DNA from: JAVEYA01 sp034003745
Lineage (GTDB): Bacteria > Bacillota > Peptococcia > DRI-13 > PHAD01
Direction: 5' to 3'
Assembly: GCA_034003745.1 (NCBI GenBank)
Contig: JAVEYA010000012.1
Location: 1 to 38,271, forward strand
Length of the DNA: 38,271 bases
A model generated the notes under the pieces. The model ran no database searches and was not told the origin of the DNA. It saw only the letters and a list, made by a program, of their open reading frames with translations. This document shows, one piece after another, positions 24,474-32,169 of the stretch. Each line of letters begins with the position of its first letter. Positions within the stretch are counted from its first letter, which is position 1. The translations under genes were made by a program, and so were the position numbers.

Positions 24474-25738
24474 TACGCTACCTCCCCGGGCGAGCCGATC
24501 CGGCCCAAAACGGCGGAAGCCGCCGCAATGGCTGGAGACGACAGGTATACTTCGCTCTCGGGATGACCCATCCTGCCGACAAAATTCCTGTTGGTCGTAG
24601 AGATGGCCCGCTCTCCTTTAGCCAGAATACCCATATAGCCGCCCAGACAGGGGCCGCAGGTAGGCGGGGAAAAGACTGCGCCCGCCTCAACGAAAATCTG
24701 CACTAACCCTTCATTCACGGCTTGCATATAGATTTCCTGGGTTCCGGGAATGACAATGGTCCGGATGCTGGGATGCACTTTCTTCCCCTGCATGACCCGG
24801 GCCGCAATTCTTAAGTCTTCGATTCTGCCGTTGGTGCAGGAACCGATGACGGACTGATCAATTTTAACATGCGTACTCCGGCTGACCGGCCGGGTATTGG
24901 AGGGCAGGTGCGGAAACGCTATCTGCGGCTCCAGATCGGTCACGTCGATTTCAATGATCTGGGCATATACGGCGTCGGGGTCGCTCTCATAAATCTTCCA
25001 GGGCCGCTTGGCCCGGGCTTTGATATATTCGATGGTCTTCTCATCGGCGGCTATCAGCCCGGCTTTGGCGCCGGCTTCAATGGCCATGTTGCTCATGGTC
25101 ATTCTGCCGTCCACAGAAAGAGCGTCAATGGCTTCGCCGGTGAATTCCATGGCTTTGTATTGCGCGCCATCTACGCCGATTTTGCCGATGATATACAGAA
25201 TATAGTCTTTTCCGCCGACCCATTTGTTCTTGGGTTTGCCGGTAAGGATGAATTTAATGGTTTCCGGCACTCTGAACCAATTCTCGCCCAGGGCCATCCC
25301 TACGGCCAGATCGGTGCTGCCTACACCGGTGGAGAAGGCGCCCAGCGCGCCATAGGTACAGGTATGCGAGTCGGCCCCGATGACCAAGTCTCCGGGTACC
25401 ACCAGGCCCTGTTCCGGCAGGAAGCAATGCTCAATCCCGGTACGGCCGATTTCATAATAATGGGTCAGTTGATGCTTTTGTGAAAACTCCTTGATGTCAC
25501 GGCATTGCTGCGCTGAGGCAATATCCTTGGCCGGGGCAAAATGGTCCGGGATGAGAACGATTTTATCCTTGTCGAAAACCTTATCGATGCCGATTTTATT
25601 GAATTCCTTAATCGCCAAAGGACCGGTGATGTCATTGGCCAGGACTAAATCAAGTTTGGCATTGACCAGGTCGCCTGCTTTTACTTCGTCAAGCCCTGCA
25701 TGGGCAGCTAGAATTTTTTCTGCTATGGTCATTCCCAT
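24473..25738 (-). CDS. leuC: 3-isopropylmalate dehydratase large subunit LeuC
   Basis: 421 residues of the aconitase family, in the shorter form that pairs with a LeuD of about 165 residues. It carries the [4Fe-4S] cluster through a Cys in IGSCTNGRIEDLRIAA and two in PTCGPCLGGYMG. Other landmarks are VIGADSHTCTYGALGAFSTG, TTNRNFVGRMGHP and a C-terminal YLSSPAIAAASAVLGRI. The start at ATG 25738 follows AGGGAG and lies 14 bases after the ilvB' stop; a further in-frame ATG at 25732 and codons up to 25756 are less likely starts. No leuA is present in the window. Confidence 0.97.
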   Translation of the reverse strand: MGMTIAEKILAAHAGLDEVKAGDLVNAKLDLVLANDITGPLAIKEFNKIGIDKVFDKDKIVLIPDHFAPAKDIASAQQCRDIKEFSQKHQLTHYYEIGRTGIEHCFLPEQGLVVPGDLVIGADSHTCTYGALGAFSTGVGSTDLAVGMALGENWFRVPETIKFILTGKPKNKWVGGKDYILYIIGKIGVDGAQYKAMEFTGEAIDALSVDGRMTMSNMAIEAGAKAGLIAADEKTIEYIKARAKRPWKIYESDPDAVYAQIIEIDVTDLEPQIAFPHLPSNTRPVSRSTHVKIDQSVIGSCTNGRIEDLRIAARVMQGKKVHPSIRTIVIPGTQEIYMQAVNEGLVQIFVEAGAVFSPPTCGPCLGGYMGILAKGERAISTTNRNFVGRMGHPESEVYLSSPAIAAASAVLGRIGSPGEVA

Positions 25739-25752
25739 AATTAAAACTCCCT

Positions 25753-27444
25753 TCACCCCTGGGCCAATCCAACCAGCTGCTCAATCCCGCAGCCGGATAA
25801 GACCATGGGGACATTATTTTGATTGGAGACAATTACCTCCAAGACAGCCATCCCGGGATGCTGGAGGAATTCCTTCATTTTCTCTGCCAGTTCGTCTTGC
25901 TTATCCACTTTAAGGCTCAGCGCGTCATAGGCCAGCGCCAGATGATGAAAATCCGGATTCTTTTGGAAATGCACCGCAAAATGCCGTCCCTTACAATAAT
26001 GGTCCTGGAGCTGTTTGACCATGCCCAGTGTCTGATTGTTCAAAAGAAGGATCTTTAGCGGCAAGCCATTCTCCAAAGCTGTGCCCAGTTCGCCCATCCC
26101 CATCTGGAAACTCCCGTCGCCGGTAACCGCCACTACGGTAGCGCCGGGAGAAGCCACTTGAGCGCCGACGGCGGCCGGAATGCCGTAGCCCATCGTGCCC
26201 AAACCGCCGGAACTGATAAAGCTGCGGGGCCGCCTGGCGTCATACATCTGCGCGGCCCAGATCTGATGCTGCCCTACATCTGTGGTGACAATGCCGTCAG
26301 CCGGCAGGTATTGATTCAGCACGTTCATGACTTCCCGGGGGGAAATGGTATCCGGGTCGGTGCAAACTTCCAATTCCTTAAGGCCGGCGCACTTTTGCTT
26401 AATTTCCGCAATTTCAGCCAGCCAGGCCGGATTTTCTTTCTTCTTAAGGCGGCTGGTCAACTGAGTTAAGACCACCCGGACGTCGCCAACCAGTGGGATA
26501 TCCGCCCGGACATTCTTGCCGATTTCCGCGGTATCGATATCAACATGAATAACCGTGGCCTTTGGCGCAAATTTCTGGACGTTCCCCGTTACCCGATCCG
26601 TAAAGCGCATCCCCAGGGCAATCAGCAAATCGCAGGCCTGTACAGCCAGATTGGCTTGGGGTCTGCCGTAAGTACCCAGCATGCCCAGCGCCAGCGGATG
26701 GGCCAGGGGAATGGAGCCGATACCGGTCATTGTATTCACCACCGGTATCTGCAGGGCCTCGGCCAGTTCCAGCATCTCTTTGGAGGCATTGGCGGAAATA
26801 ACACCGCCGCCCGCGCAGATTAAGGGCTTTTTGGCCTGCTGTAAAAGCTCGCCGATTTGTTTGATCTGACCGGCATGGCCGGTGATCTTGGGCTTATAGC
26901 TTCTTAATTCGACTTTAGGGTTATCCAGCGGCTTATATTCTGCCTGCCCCGCCATGATATCCTTAGGCAAATCCACCACAACCGGTCCCGGCCGGCCGTT
27001 GGCAGCCAGATAGAAAGCCTCCCGGATGACCCGCGGCAGATCAGCGCAGGATTTAACCAGATAATTATGTTTGGAGATGGGGTCGGTGATGCCGGTGATA
27101 TCCACTTCCTGAAAAGCGTCCGTACCGATCATGCCGGTAGGGACCTGTGCGGTCAGCACTACTACCGGGATGGAATCCATATAGGCCGTGGCGATACCGG
27201 TAACCAGGTTACACGCCCCCGGCCCGGAAGTGGCGAAACAAACCCCCACTTTTCCGCTGGCCCGGGCATACCCGCTGGCCGCATGCGCCGCACCCTGTTC
27301 ATGTCGGACCAGGATAAATTGGATTTGTGCGGAGTCATACAGGGCGTCCAGGATATCGAGGGTAGCTCCGCCCGGATACCCGAAAATAATCTCCACATCT
27401 TCTTTTTCCAGACATTTAACTAATATTTCAGCTCCCGGCAGCAT
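25753..27444 (-). CDS. ilvB: Acetolactate synthase catalytic subunit, second copy
   Basis: 563 residues. It condenses two pyruvates, or pyruvate with 2-ketobutyrate, using thiamine diphosphate. The catalytic Glu is in VRHEQGAAHAASGYAR (about 50), followed by CFATSGPGACNLVTG, DAFQEVDITG, and the ThDP-binding VTGDGSFQMGMGEL with NNQTLGMVKQ. It lies between ilvC and leuC, away from the ilvN regulatory gene. It is roughly half identical by eye to the other catalytic subunit at 28968. As no second ilvN is seen, it either shares the regulatory subunit or works unregulated. Confidence 0.95.
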   Translation of the reverse strand: MLPGAEILVKCLEKEDVEIIFGYPGGATLDILDALYDSAQIQFILVRHEQGAAHAASGYARASGKVGVCFATSGPGACNLVTGIATAYMDSIPVVVLTAQVPTGMIGTDAFQEVDITGITDPISKHNYLVKSCADLPRVIREAFYLAANGRPGPVVVDLPKDIMAGQAEYKPLDNPKVELRSYKPKITGHAGQIKQIGELLQQAKKPLICAGGGVISANASKEMLELAEALQIPVVNTMTGIGSIPLAHPLALGMLGTYGRPQANLAVQACDLLIALGMRFTDRVTGNVQKFAPKATVIHVDIDTAEIGKNVRADIPLVGDVRVVLTQLTSRLKKKENPAWLAEIAEIKQKCAGLKELEVCTDPDTISPREVMNVLNQYLPADGIVTTDVGQHQIWAAQMYDARRPRSFISSGGLGTMGYGIPAAVGAQVASPGATVVAVTGDGSFQMGMGELGTALENGLPLKILLLNNQTLGMVKQLQDHYCKGRHFAVHFQKNPDFHHLALAYDALSLKVDKQDELAEKMKEFLQHPGMAVLEVIVSNQNNVPMVLSGCGIEQLVGLAQG

Positions 27445-27466
27445 GTTTGCACCTCCAGAACTTGCT

Positions 27467-28459
27467 TTATTTCTTCAGCCACGGCATCTTCGCGCGCAAT
27501 TCTTTGCCGACGACTTCCACCGGATGACCGGCGTCAATTTTCTTCTTCATATTGAAGAAGGGCCGGTTGGTCTGATTTTCCATGATCCAGTTGCGGGCAA
27601 AAGTGCCGTCCTGGATTTCGCCTAAGACCTTCTTCATTTCTTTTCTGGTTTCCTGAGTGATGATGCGGTTGCCGATAACCATATCCCCATATTCGGCCGT
27701 GTCGCTGCAGGAATATCTCATCTTGGAGATGCCGCCTTCATAAATCAGGTCAATGATCAGCTTCAGTTCGTGGCAGACTTCGAAATAAGCGGATTCCGGC
27801 TGGTATCCGGCTTCCACCAATGTATCGAAACCGGCTCTGATCAGTTCGGTTAAGCCTCCGCACAGCACCACCTGCTCGCCGAAGAGGTCGGTTTCGGTCT
27901 CTTCCTTGAAGGTGGTCATCAGGGTGCCCGCTCTGGTACAGCCGACGCCTTTGGCATAAGCCAGCGCCTTATCCAGCGCTTTGCCGCTGGCATCCTGGTG
28001 AACGGCAACCAGACCGGGAATGCCGGTGCCTTCTTTATACAGTCTTCTGACCAGATGGCCCGGCCCTTTGGGAGCGACCATGAAGACGTCGATATCTTTG
28101 GGAGGCACGATTTGTCCGTAATGAATATTGAAACCATGGGAGAAGACCAGGGATTTGCCCGCTTCCAGATTCGGGGCAATATCGTTTCTGTACAGCTCGG
28201 CCTGTTTTTCGTCATTGATCAGGATTTGAATAATCTCGGCTTTCTTGGCTGCTTCCGCCGCAGTGTAAACCTTGAAGCCGTCGGCTTCAGCCTTTTCCCA
28301 ACGGGGGCTGCCTTTTCTTAAGCCGATGATTACATTAAGTCCGCTGTCCTTTAAGTTTTGCGCCTGGGAATGGCCCTGTGAGCCATAACCGATTACAGCG
28401 ATTTGTTTCCCCTCCAGATAACTTAAGTCCGCATCCACATCGTAGTACATTTTTACCAT
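27467..28459 (-). CDS. ilvC: Ketol-acid reductoisomerase (class I)
   Basis: 330 residues, the short class I form. It turns acetolactate into dihydroxyisovalerate with NAD(P)H and magnesium. The Rossmann motif is AVIGYGSQGHSQAQNL (about 19-34). The cofactor loop reads GLRKGSPRWEKAEADG, where the position before Trp is Arg; many homologues have Ser there, so cofactor preference may differ. The knotted C-terminal domain has EVCHELKLIIDLIYEGG and RYSCSDTAEYGD with the metal and substrate residues. It begins 57 bases after ilvN, with AGGAGG upstream of the ATG. Confidence 0.97.
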   Translation of the reverse strand: MVKMYYDVDADLSYLEGKQIAVIGYGSQGHSQAQNLKDSGLNVIIGLRKGSPRWEKAEADGFKVYTAAEAAKKAEIIQILINDEKQAELYRNDIAPNLEAGKSLVFSHGFNIHYGQIVPPKDIDVFMVAPKGPGHLVRRLYKEGTGIPGLVAVHQDASGKALDKALAYAKGVGCTRAGTLMTTFKEETETDLFGEQVVLCGGLTELIRAGFDTLVEAGYQPESAYFEVCHELKLIIDLIYEGGISKMRYSCSDTAEYGDMVIGNRIITQETRKEMKKVLGEIQDGTFARNWIMENQTNRPFFNMKKKIDAGHPVEVVGKELRAKMPWLKK

Positions 28460-28516
28460 GATTTTTTCCTCCTTTAAATTAAAAGTAGCATATTTTAAAA
28501 CGAATGCTTAAATTCT

Positions 28517-28996
28517 TTATTTGGCTCCTCTAACCATCGCCACCTTGCCTGTCTTGACCAATTCCTGAATGCCGAACGGTCTGAGCGAGCGGATGATGGC
28601 TTCGATTTTTTCCTCGTCGCCGGTCGCCTCCACAATCAGCGAGCGTTTGCCGATATCCACGATCCGGCAACGGAAGATTTCCACGATCTGCATGATCTCC
28701 TGACGCACATTGGGTTCCGCGGCCACTTTCAACAGCATGAGCTGCCTGTCCACGGTCTTCTCTTCCGTCAGGTCATTGACTTTGATCACTTCGACCTGTT
28801 TATTGAGCTGCTTAGAGACCTGCTCGATTACTTGTTCGTCACCCTCCACCACCAGGGTAATGCGCGAGATCCCCGGGTCCTCCGTCTCGCTGACCACCAG
28901 ACTTTCGATATTATACCCGCGGCGTGCGAACAGTCCGGAGACATGTGACAAAACCCCCGGTTGATTCTCAACCAATACGGCTAATGTGTGTCGCAC
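28517..28996 (-). CDS. ilvN: Acetolactate synthase regulatory subunit
   Basis: 159 residues from a GTG at 28996, 7 bases after GGAGG; the frame is open to 29083 inside ilvB but homologues begin at RHTLAVLVENQPGVLSHVSG. The ACT domain (about 1-75, with GLFARRGYNIESLVV) binds valine for feedback inhibition, and the C-terminal domain (about 85-157) activates the catalytic subunit. The full length and intact ACT motif suggest a valine-sensitive enzyme. It overlaps the end of the first ilvB by 29 bases. Confidence 0.96.
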   Translation of the reverse strand: MRHTLAVLVENQPGVLSHVSGLFARRGYNIESLVVSETEDPGISRITLVVEGDEQVIEQVSKQLNKQVEVIKVNDLTEEKTVDRQLMLLKVAAEPNVRQEIMQIVEIFRCRIVDIGKRSLIVEATGDEEKIEAIIRSLRPFGIQELVKTGKVAMVRGAK

Positions 28997-30671
28997 CTTC
29001 CCACCTCCCCAGCATTTCATGCGGTCCTCCGCCCGGAGGGATAATCGGAAAAACATTTTCAGCCTGATCGACAACACAGTCAATCAGAACCGGACCTTTC
29101 GTCCGTAGGGCCTGTTCTATCAGCTTGGGCGCGGCCCAGGCCTCGGATATCCTGAAGCCTTTAATGCCGTAAGCTTCAGCCACTTTGATAAAATCAGGAT
29201 TATAATGAAAGATGGTTTGGGCATAATGCTCGTTGTAGAAGAGCTCCTGCCACTGACGCACCATCCCCAGACAGGAATTGTTCAGGATAAAAATCTTCAC
29301 CGGCAGGTTATGCTGGGCCGCTGTGGCCAGTTCCTGAATATTCATCTGAATACTGCCGTCGCCGGAGAAGAGAATGATGTTCTCTCCGGTCCTGCCCAAA
29401 GCTGCGCCGATGGCGGCAGGCAGGCCGAAGCCCATTGTTCCCAGTCCGCCCGAAGTGACAAAATTACGCTGTCCTGCCAGGGGATAATACTGGGCCGTAA
29501 ACATCTGGTGCTGGCCGACGTCGGTGACGACAACAGCCTTGTCCCCGGCCAGGCGGGCCGTTTCCTCGATAATCTGCTGCGGCTTCAGAACACTTCCTTT
29601 GTCATATTCCAAGGGATATTTATGCTGAAAATCCTGCAGTTGTTCATGCCATTTATGAAGACGGAAACCTTTGCCGGATTTTTGCAGTTCATTTAACAGC
29701 GTGGAAAGGAATTTGCCCGCGTCGCAAACGACCGGTATCTCCGTATGGATATTCTTGCAAAGCTCGGCCGGGTCTATATCCACATGGACAATCGTCGTGC
29801 CGCTTAAAAAATTCTGCGGTTTGCCCGTCACCCGGTCGCTGAAACGCACACCGACGCTCAACAGCAAATCACAGGTGTTCAGCGCCAGGTTCGCCGCCGG
29901 AAGACCGTGCATGCCTACCATGCCCAGAACCAGCGGGTGCTTGTCCGGCACCGTCCCTTTGCCCATCAGCGTGGTCACCGCCGGGATGCCGGCATATTCA
30001 ATCAATTCTTCCGCCTGTTTCCAGGCCCCGGAGGAGATAATTCCGCCGCCCAGCAGCAAAAGAGGCCTTTGGGACTTTTTTAAAGCAGCTTTCACTTTGC
30101 TGATTTGCTCAGATAGCCCGTTCTTGCCGGGCCTTTTGCGTGTGTCAATCTTCTGGGGCAAGGCGGAAAAATCAACGGTACCGGTAAAGATATCGCTGGG
30201 GATATCCACCAGAACCGGTCCGGGACGTCCGCTTACCGCCACAGTCCAGGCTTCTTCCAGGATCGCCGGCAGCCGCTCGATTTCCTTGACCATATAACTA
30301 TGCTTGGTGATGGGCATCGTGATGCCGAAAATATCCGCTTCCTGAAAAGAATCCCTGCCCAAATCATTCAAGCCCACCTGTCCGGTGATGGCCAGAAGCG
30401 GGACAGAGTCCAGATAGGCATTGGCCAAACCGGTCACCAGATTGGTCGCGCCCGGTCCGGAAGTGGCAAAACATACGCCCGGCCGGCCCGTCACCCGGGC
30501 ATAGCCGTCAGCCGCGTGTACGGCGCCTTGTTCATGCCGGGTTAGGATATGCTTCAGCGCGGAACGCCCCAGAACGTCATACAGGAAAATAACCTTGCCG
30601 CCCGGATAGCCAAAAACATATTCCACGCCTTTATTCTCCAGAAAGCTGACCAGGTACTGCGCGCCGTTCAC
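28968..30671 (-). CDS. ilvB: Acetolactate synthase catalytic subunit, first copy
   Basis: 567 residues starting at GTG 30671, with GGGGGGTGTGG upstream. It is the biosynthetic catalytic subunit that pairs with IlvN encoded next to it. The sequence shows the catalytic Glu in TRHEQGAVHAADGYAR, CFATSGPGATNLVTGL, RDSFQEADIFGIT, FSGDGSIQMNIQEL and NNSCLGMVRQWQ, the last being the ThDP/Mg site. First gene of the run ilvB-ilvN-ilvC-ilvB'-leuCDB, with its own strong promoter. No ilvD or leuA is included; they must lie elsewhere if the pathway is complete. Confidence 0.97.
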   Translation of the reverse strand: MNGAQYLVSFLENKGVEYVFGYPGGKVIFLYDVLGRSALKHILTRHEQGAVHAADGYARVTGRPGVCFATSGPGATNLVTGLANAYLDSVPLLAITGQVGLNDLGRDSFQEADIFGITMPITKHSYMVKEIERLPAILEEAWTVAVSGRPGPVLVDIPSDIFTGTVDFSALPQKIDTRKRPGKNGLSEQISKVKAALKKSQRPLLLLGGGIISSGAWKQAEELIEYAGIPAVTTLMGKGTVPDKHPLVLGMVGMHGLPAANLALNTCDLLLSVGVRFSDRVTGKPQNFLSGTTIVHVDIDPAELCKNIHTEIPVVCDAGKFLSTLLNELQKSGKGFRLHKWHEQLQDFQHKYPLEYDKGSVLKPQQIIEETARLAGDKAVVVTDVGQHQMFTAQYYPLAGQRNFVTSGGLGTMGFGLPAAIGAALGRTGENIILFSGDGSIQMNIQELATAAQHNLPVKIFILNNSCLGMVRQWQELFYNEHYAQTIFHYNPDFIKVAEAYGIKGFRISEAWAAPKLIEQALRTKGPVLIDCVVDQAENVFPIIPPGGGPHEMLGRWEGATHISRIG

Positions 30672-30721
30672 TTACCACACCCCCCGGAATCATCAGATTC
30701 ATGCCGCTATGTATACAGAAT

Positions 30722-30738
30722 ATATTACTTTATAATAT
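30722..30738. promoter_or_regulatory. Palindrome over the -10 box of the ilv-leu promoter
   Basis: ATATTA-CTTTA-TAATAT is a perfect 6-bp inverted repeat with a 5-bp centre, covering the -10 box and likely start of transcription. Its location is that of a repressor operator, but AT-rich palindromes arise easily by chance and it does not match the CodY box as I know it. Confidence 0.4.
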
Positions 30739-30760
30739 CTCTCGGGGGTGCAGATGTCAA
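30732..30760 (-). promoter_or_regulatory. Sigma-A promoter of the ilv-leu operon
   Basis: On the minus strand a perfect TTGACA (30760-30755) is separated by exactly 17 bases from TATTAT (30737-30732). It ends right next to the stop codon of the LUD gene. The predicted leader to the ilvB start is only about 50 bases, too short for a T-box or a leader-peptide attenuator. Confidence 0.8.
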
Positions 30761-31396
30761 CTAAAACCCCAGCTCTTCGCCGACAATAATGACATGGAAA
30801 TCACTGGCGGAGGGCTTCTTCCGGATAATGGCGGTCACGTTGCAGATGCGGGAAGGCAAGGCACAATCCATGCATATGCCTGTCTTGGCGCAGGGGTTAG
30901 GCAAATTAAGCCGTTTATTGTTCAGCGGGGCGGCTTCCAATTCAATTCTGGTCATAGCGGCATCGACGTCTTTGACGATCTTATTGAACCCGGCTGCAAC
31001 AACCACTTTTTGAGGCCCGAAAATCATGGCGGAGACCCGGTTGCCGGTCCCGTCCACATTCACCAGCTTGCCGTCCAGGGTCACCGCGTTGGTGCTGGAA
31101 AGGAAGCAATCGCAAGTCTGCTGCTTTCTGCGCATCCCCAGTTTCTCTTCCGGGGATAATCCCGGTGCGCCGTGGTCATAAATTTCCTTGCCCATTTTTT
31201 TCAGTTCCGCGATGACGCCCAACTGACCGATGGTATTGGAGCCGCCAATGCCAATATTGGCGCTGTCTTGGGCCAACTCCAGGATCAGTTTTTGCGCTTC
31301 TTCCTTCGTGGAGACGTAGCTTGCCTCAAAATTATTTTTCTTTAATGCTTCTACAACCTTGTTGGCCAGTACTTCCTTGTGCCAATTCCTGGGCAT
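30761..31396 (-). CDS. LUD-domain (LutC-like, DUF162) protein with C-terminal cysteine cluster
   Basis: 211 residues of the LUD family, related to LutC/LutB lactate-utilisation proteins. SANIGIGGSNTIGQLGVI, FLSSTNAVTLDGKLVNVDG and GNRVSAMIFGPQKVVVAAG are typical of the short clostridial version. Near the end NPCAKTGICMDCALPSRICN gives four cysteines (spacing 5, 2, 6) that could hold an iron-sulfur cluster, a known trait of this subgroup. The real reaction is not known. It precedes the ilv-leu operon on the same strand, and readthrough is possible as the ilv promoter overlaps its stop. Its ATG follows AAAGGAGGA. Confidence 0.88.
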   Translation of the reverse strand: MPRNWHKEVLANKVVEALKKNNFEASYVSTKEEAQKLILELAQDSANIGIGGSNTIGQLGVIAELKKMGKEIYDHGAPGLSPEEKLGMRRKQQTCDCFLSSTNAVTLDGKLVNVDGTGNRVSAMIFGPQKVVVAAGFNKIVKDVDAAMTRIELEAAPLNNKRLNLPNPCAKTGICMDCALPSRICNVTAIIRKKPSASDFHVIIVGEELGF

Positions 31397-31444
31397 GGTT
31401 GATTCCTCCTTTAATTAGACCTTGTCTTGTAGTCTTGTCTGTAT

Positions 31445-31456
31445 TTATTATAATAA
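31445..31456. promoter_or_regulatory. Shared palindromic -10 between the LUD and Nudix genes
   Basis: TTATTATAATAA is a perfect 12-bp palindrome giving a TATAAT on both strands (31449-31454 forward, 31452-31447 reverse) in the 119-base divergent gap. The forward one has a weak TTGTAG at 31427-31432, 16 bases upstream; the reverse one has no clear -35. The LUD leader also holds two CTTGTCT copies (31421-31427, 31434-31440). Confidence 0.4.
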
Positions 31457-31515
31457 GATAAAGATAATTAATCTATTGGTTTATTTGTAAAATCATAGAA
31501 CAAGAAGGACCTCCG

Positions 31516-32169
31516 ATGAACAGAAACTATGAACTTGCCCATATAAAAAACAAATTACAGCAGATCGACCCTGAAACCCTCCCGGATGAGCAATCCAGCC
31601 TCTACGCCGTGCTCCTGCCCTTATGCCTGCATAACGGCAAGCTCTCTGTGCTTTTTGAGGTGCGGGCGCACGAACTGCAGCGCCAGCCGGGAGAAATTTG
31701 TTTCCCCGGCGGTCAGCTGGAAAGAAAAGACAGCAGCGCTTTGGCTGCTGCCTTAAGGGAAACCTCGGAAGAACTAGGCATCGCCCGGGAATCCATAGAA
31801 GTGCTGGGGCCGCTGAATATCCTGCGGACGCTTTACCAGAATACGATTTACCCCTTTGCGGCCTTTATTCGGGAAAACACTGTTTTTTGCCCCGATAACG
31901 CGGAAGTGGCGGAGATTTTCTTCGTGCCGCTGGATTACCTGCTGGAAAACCGTCCGCAGATAAGCCATGTTACCGTAGCCACGGACCCCGGTCCGGACTT
32001 TCCTTACCACTTAATTCAGGGCGGTGAAAAATACCCCTGGCATCAGGGAAAGTACCCGGTATACTTCTATCTTTATCAGGAGTACGTCATCTGGGGAATG
32101 ACGGCCCGCATTCTTTATCACTTTCTGGAAAACATCAGGGCGTCTGGGTTTCCCCCGTCTTCTCGCTGA
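31516..32169 (+). CDS. Nudix hydrolase, CoA pyrophosphatase-like (NudL/UPF0035 type)
   Basis: 217 residues. The region LFEVRAHELQRQPGEICFPG matches the UPF0035 signature that marks coenzyme A pyrophosphatases, directly followed by the Nudix box GGQLERKDSS and ALRETSEELGI with the metal-binding Glu residues. Such enzymes split CoA or its derivatives to 4-phosphopantetheine and 3',5'-ADP. Substrate remains a family-based inference. The ATG is preceded by AGGACC, a modest ribosome site. Its 3' end overlaps the convergent glnS end by 35 bases. Confidence 0.88.
   Translation: MNRNYELAHIKNKLQQIDPETLPDEQSSLYAVLLPLCLHNGKLSVLFEVRAHELQRQPGEICFPGGQLERKDSSALAAALRETSEELGIARESIEVLGPLNILRTLYQNTIYPFAAFIRENTVFCPDNAEVAEIFFVPLDYLLENRPQISHVTVATDPGPDFPYHLIQGGEKYPWHQGKYPVYFYLYQEYVIWGMTARILYHFLENIRASGFPPSSR

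Noticed and set aside
30672..30760. T-box or leader-peptide attenuator before ilvB
   Set aside because: The whole gap is 89 bases, with a promoter taking up a third of it; there is no terminator stem, no T-box consensus and no run of Leu, Val or Ile codons.
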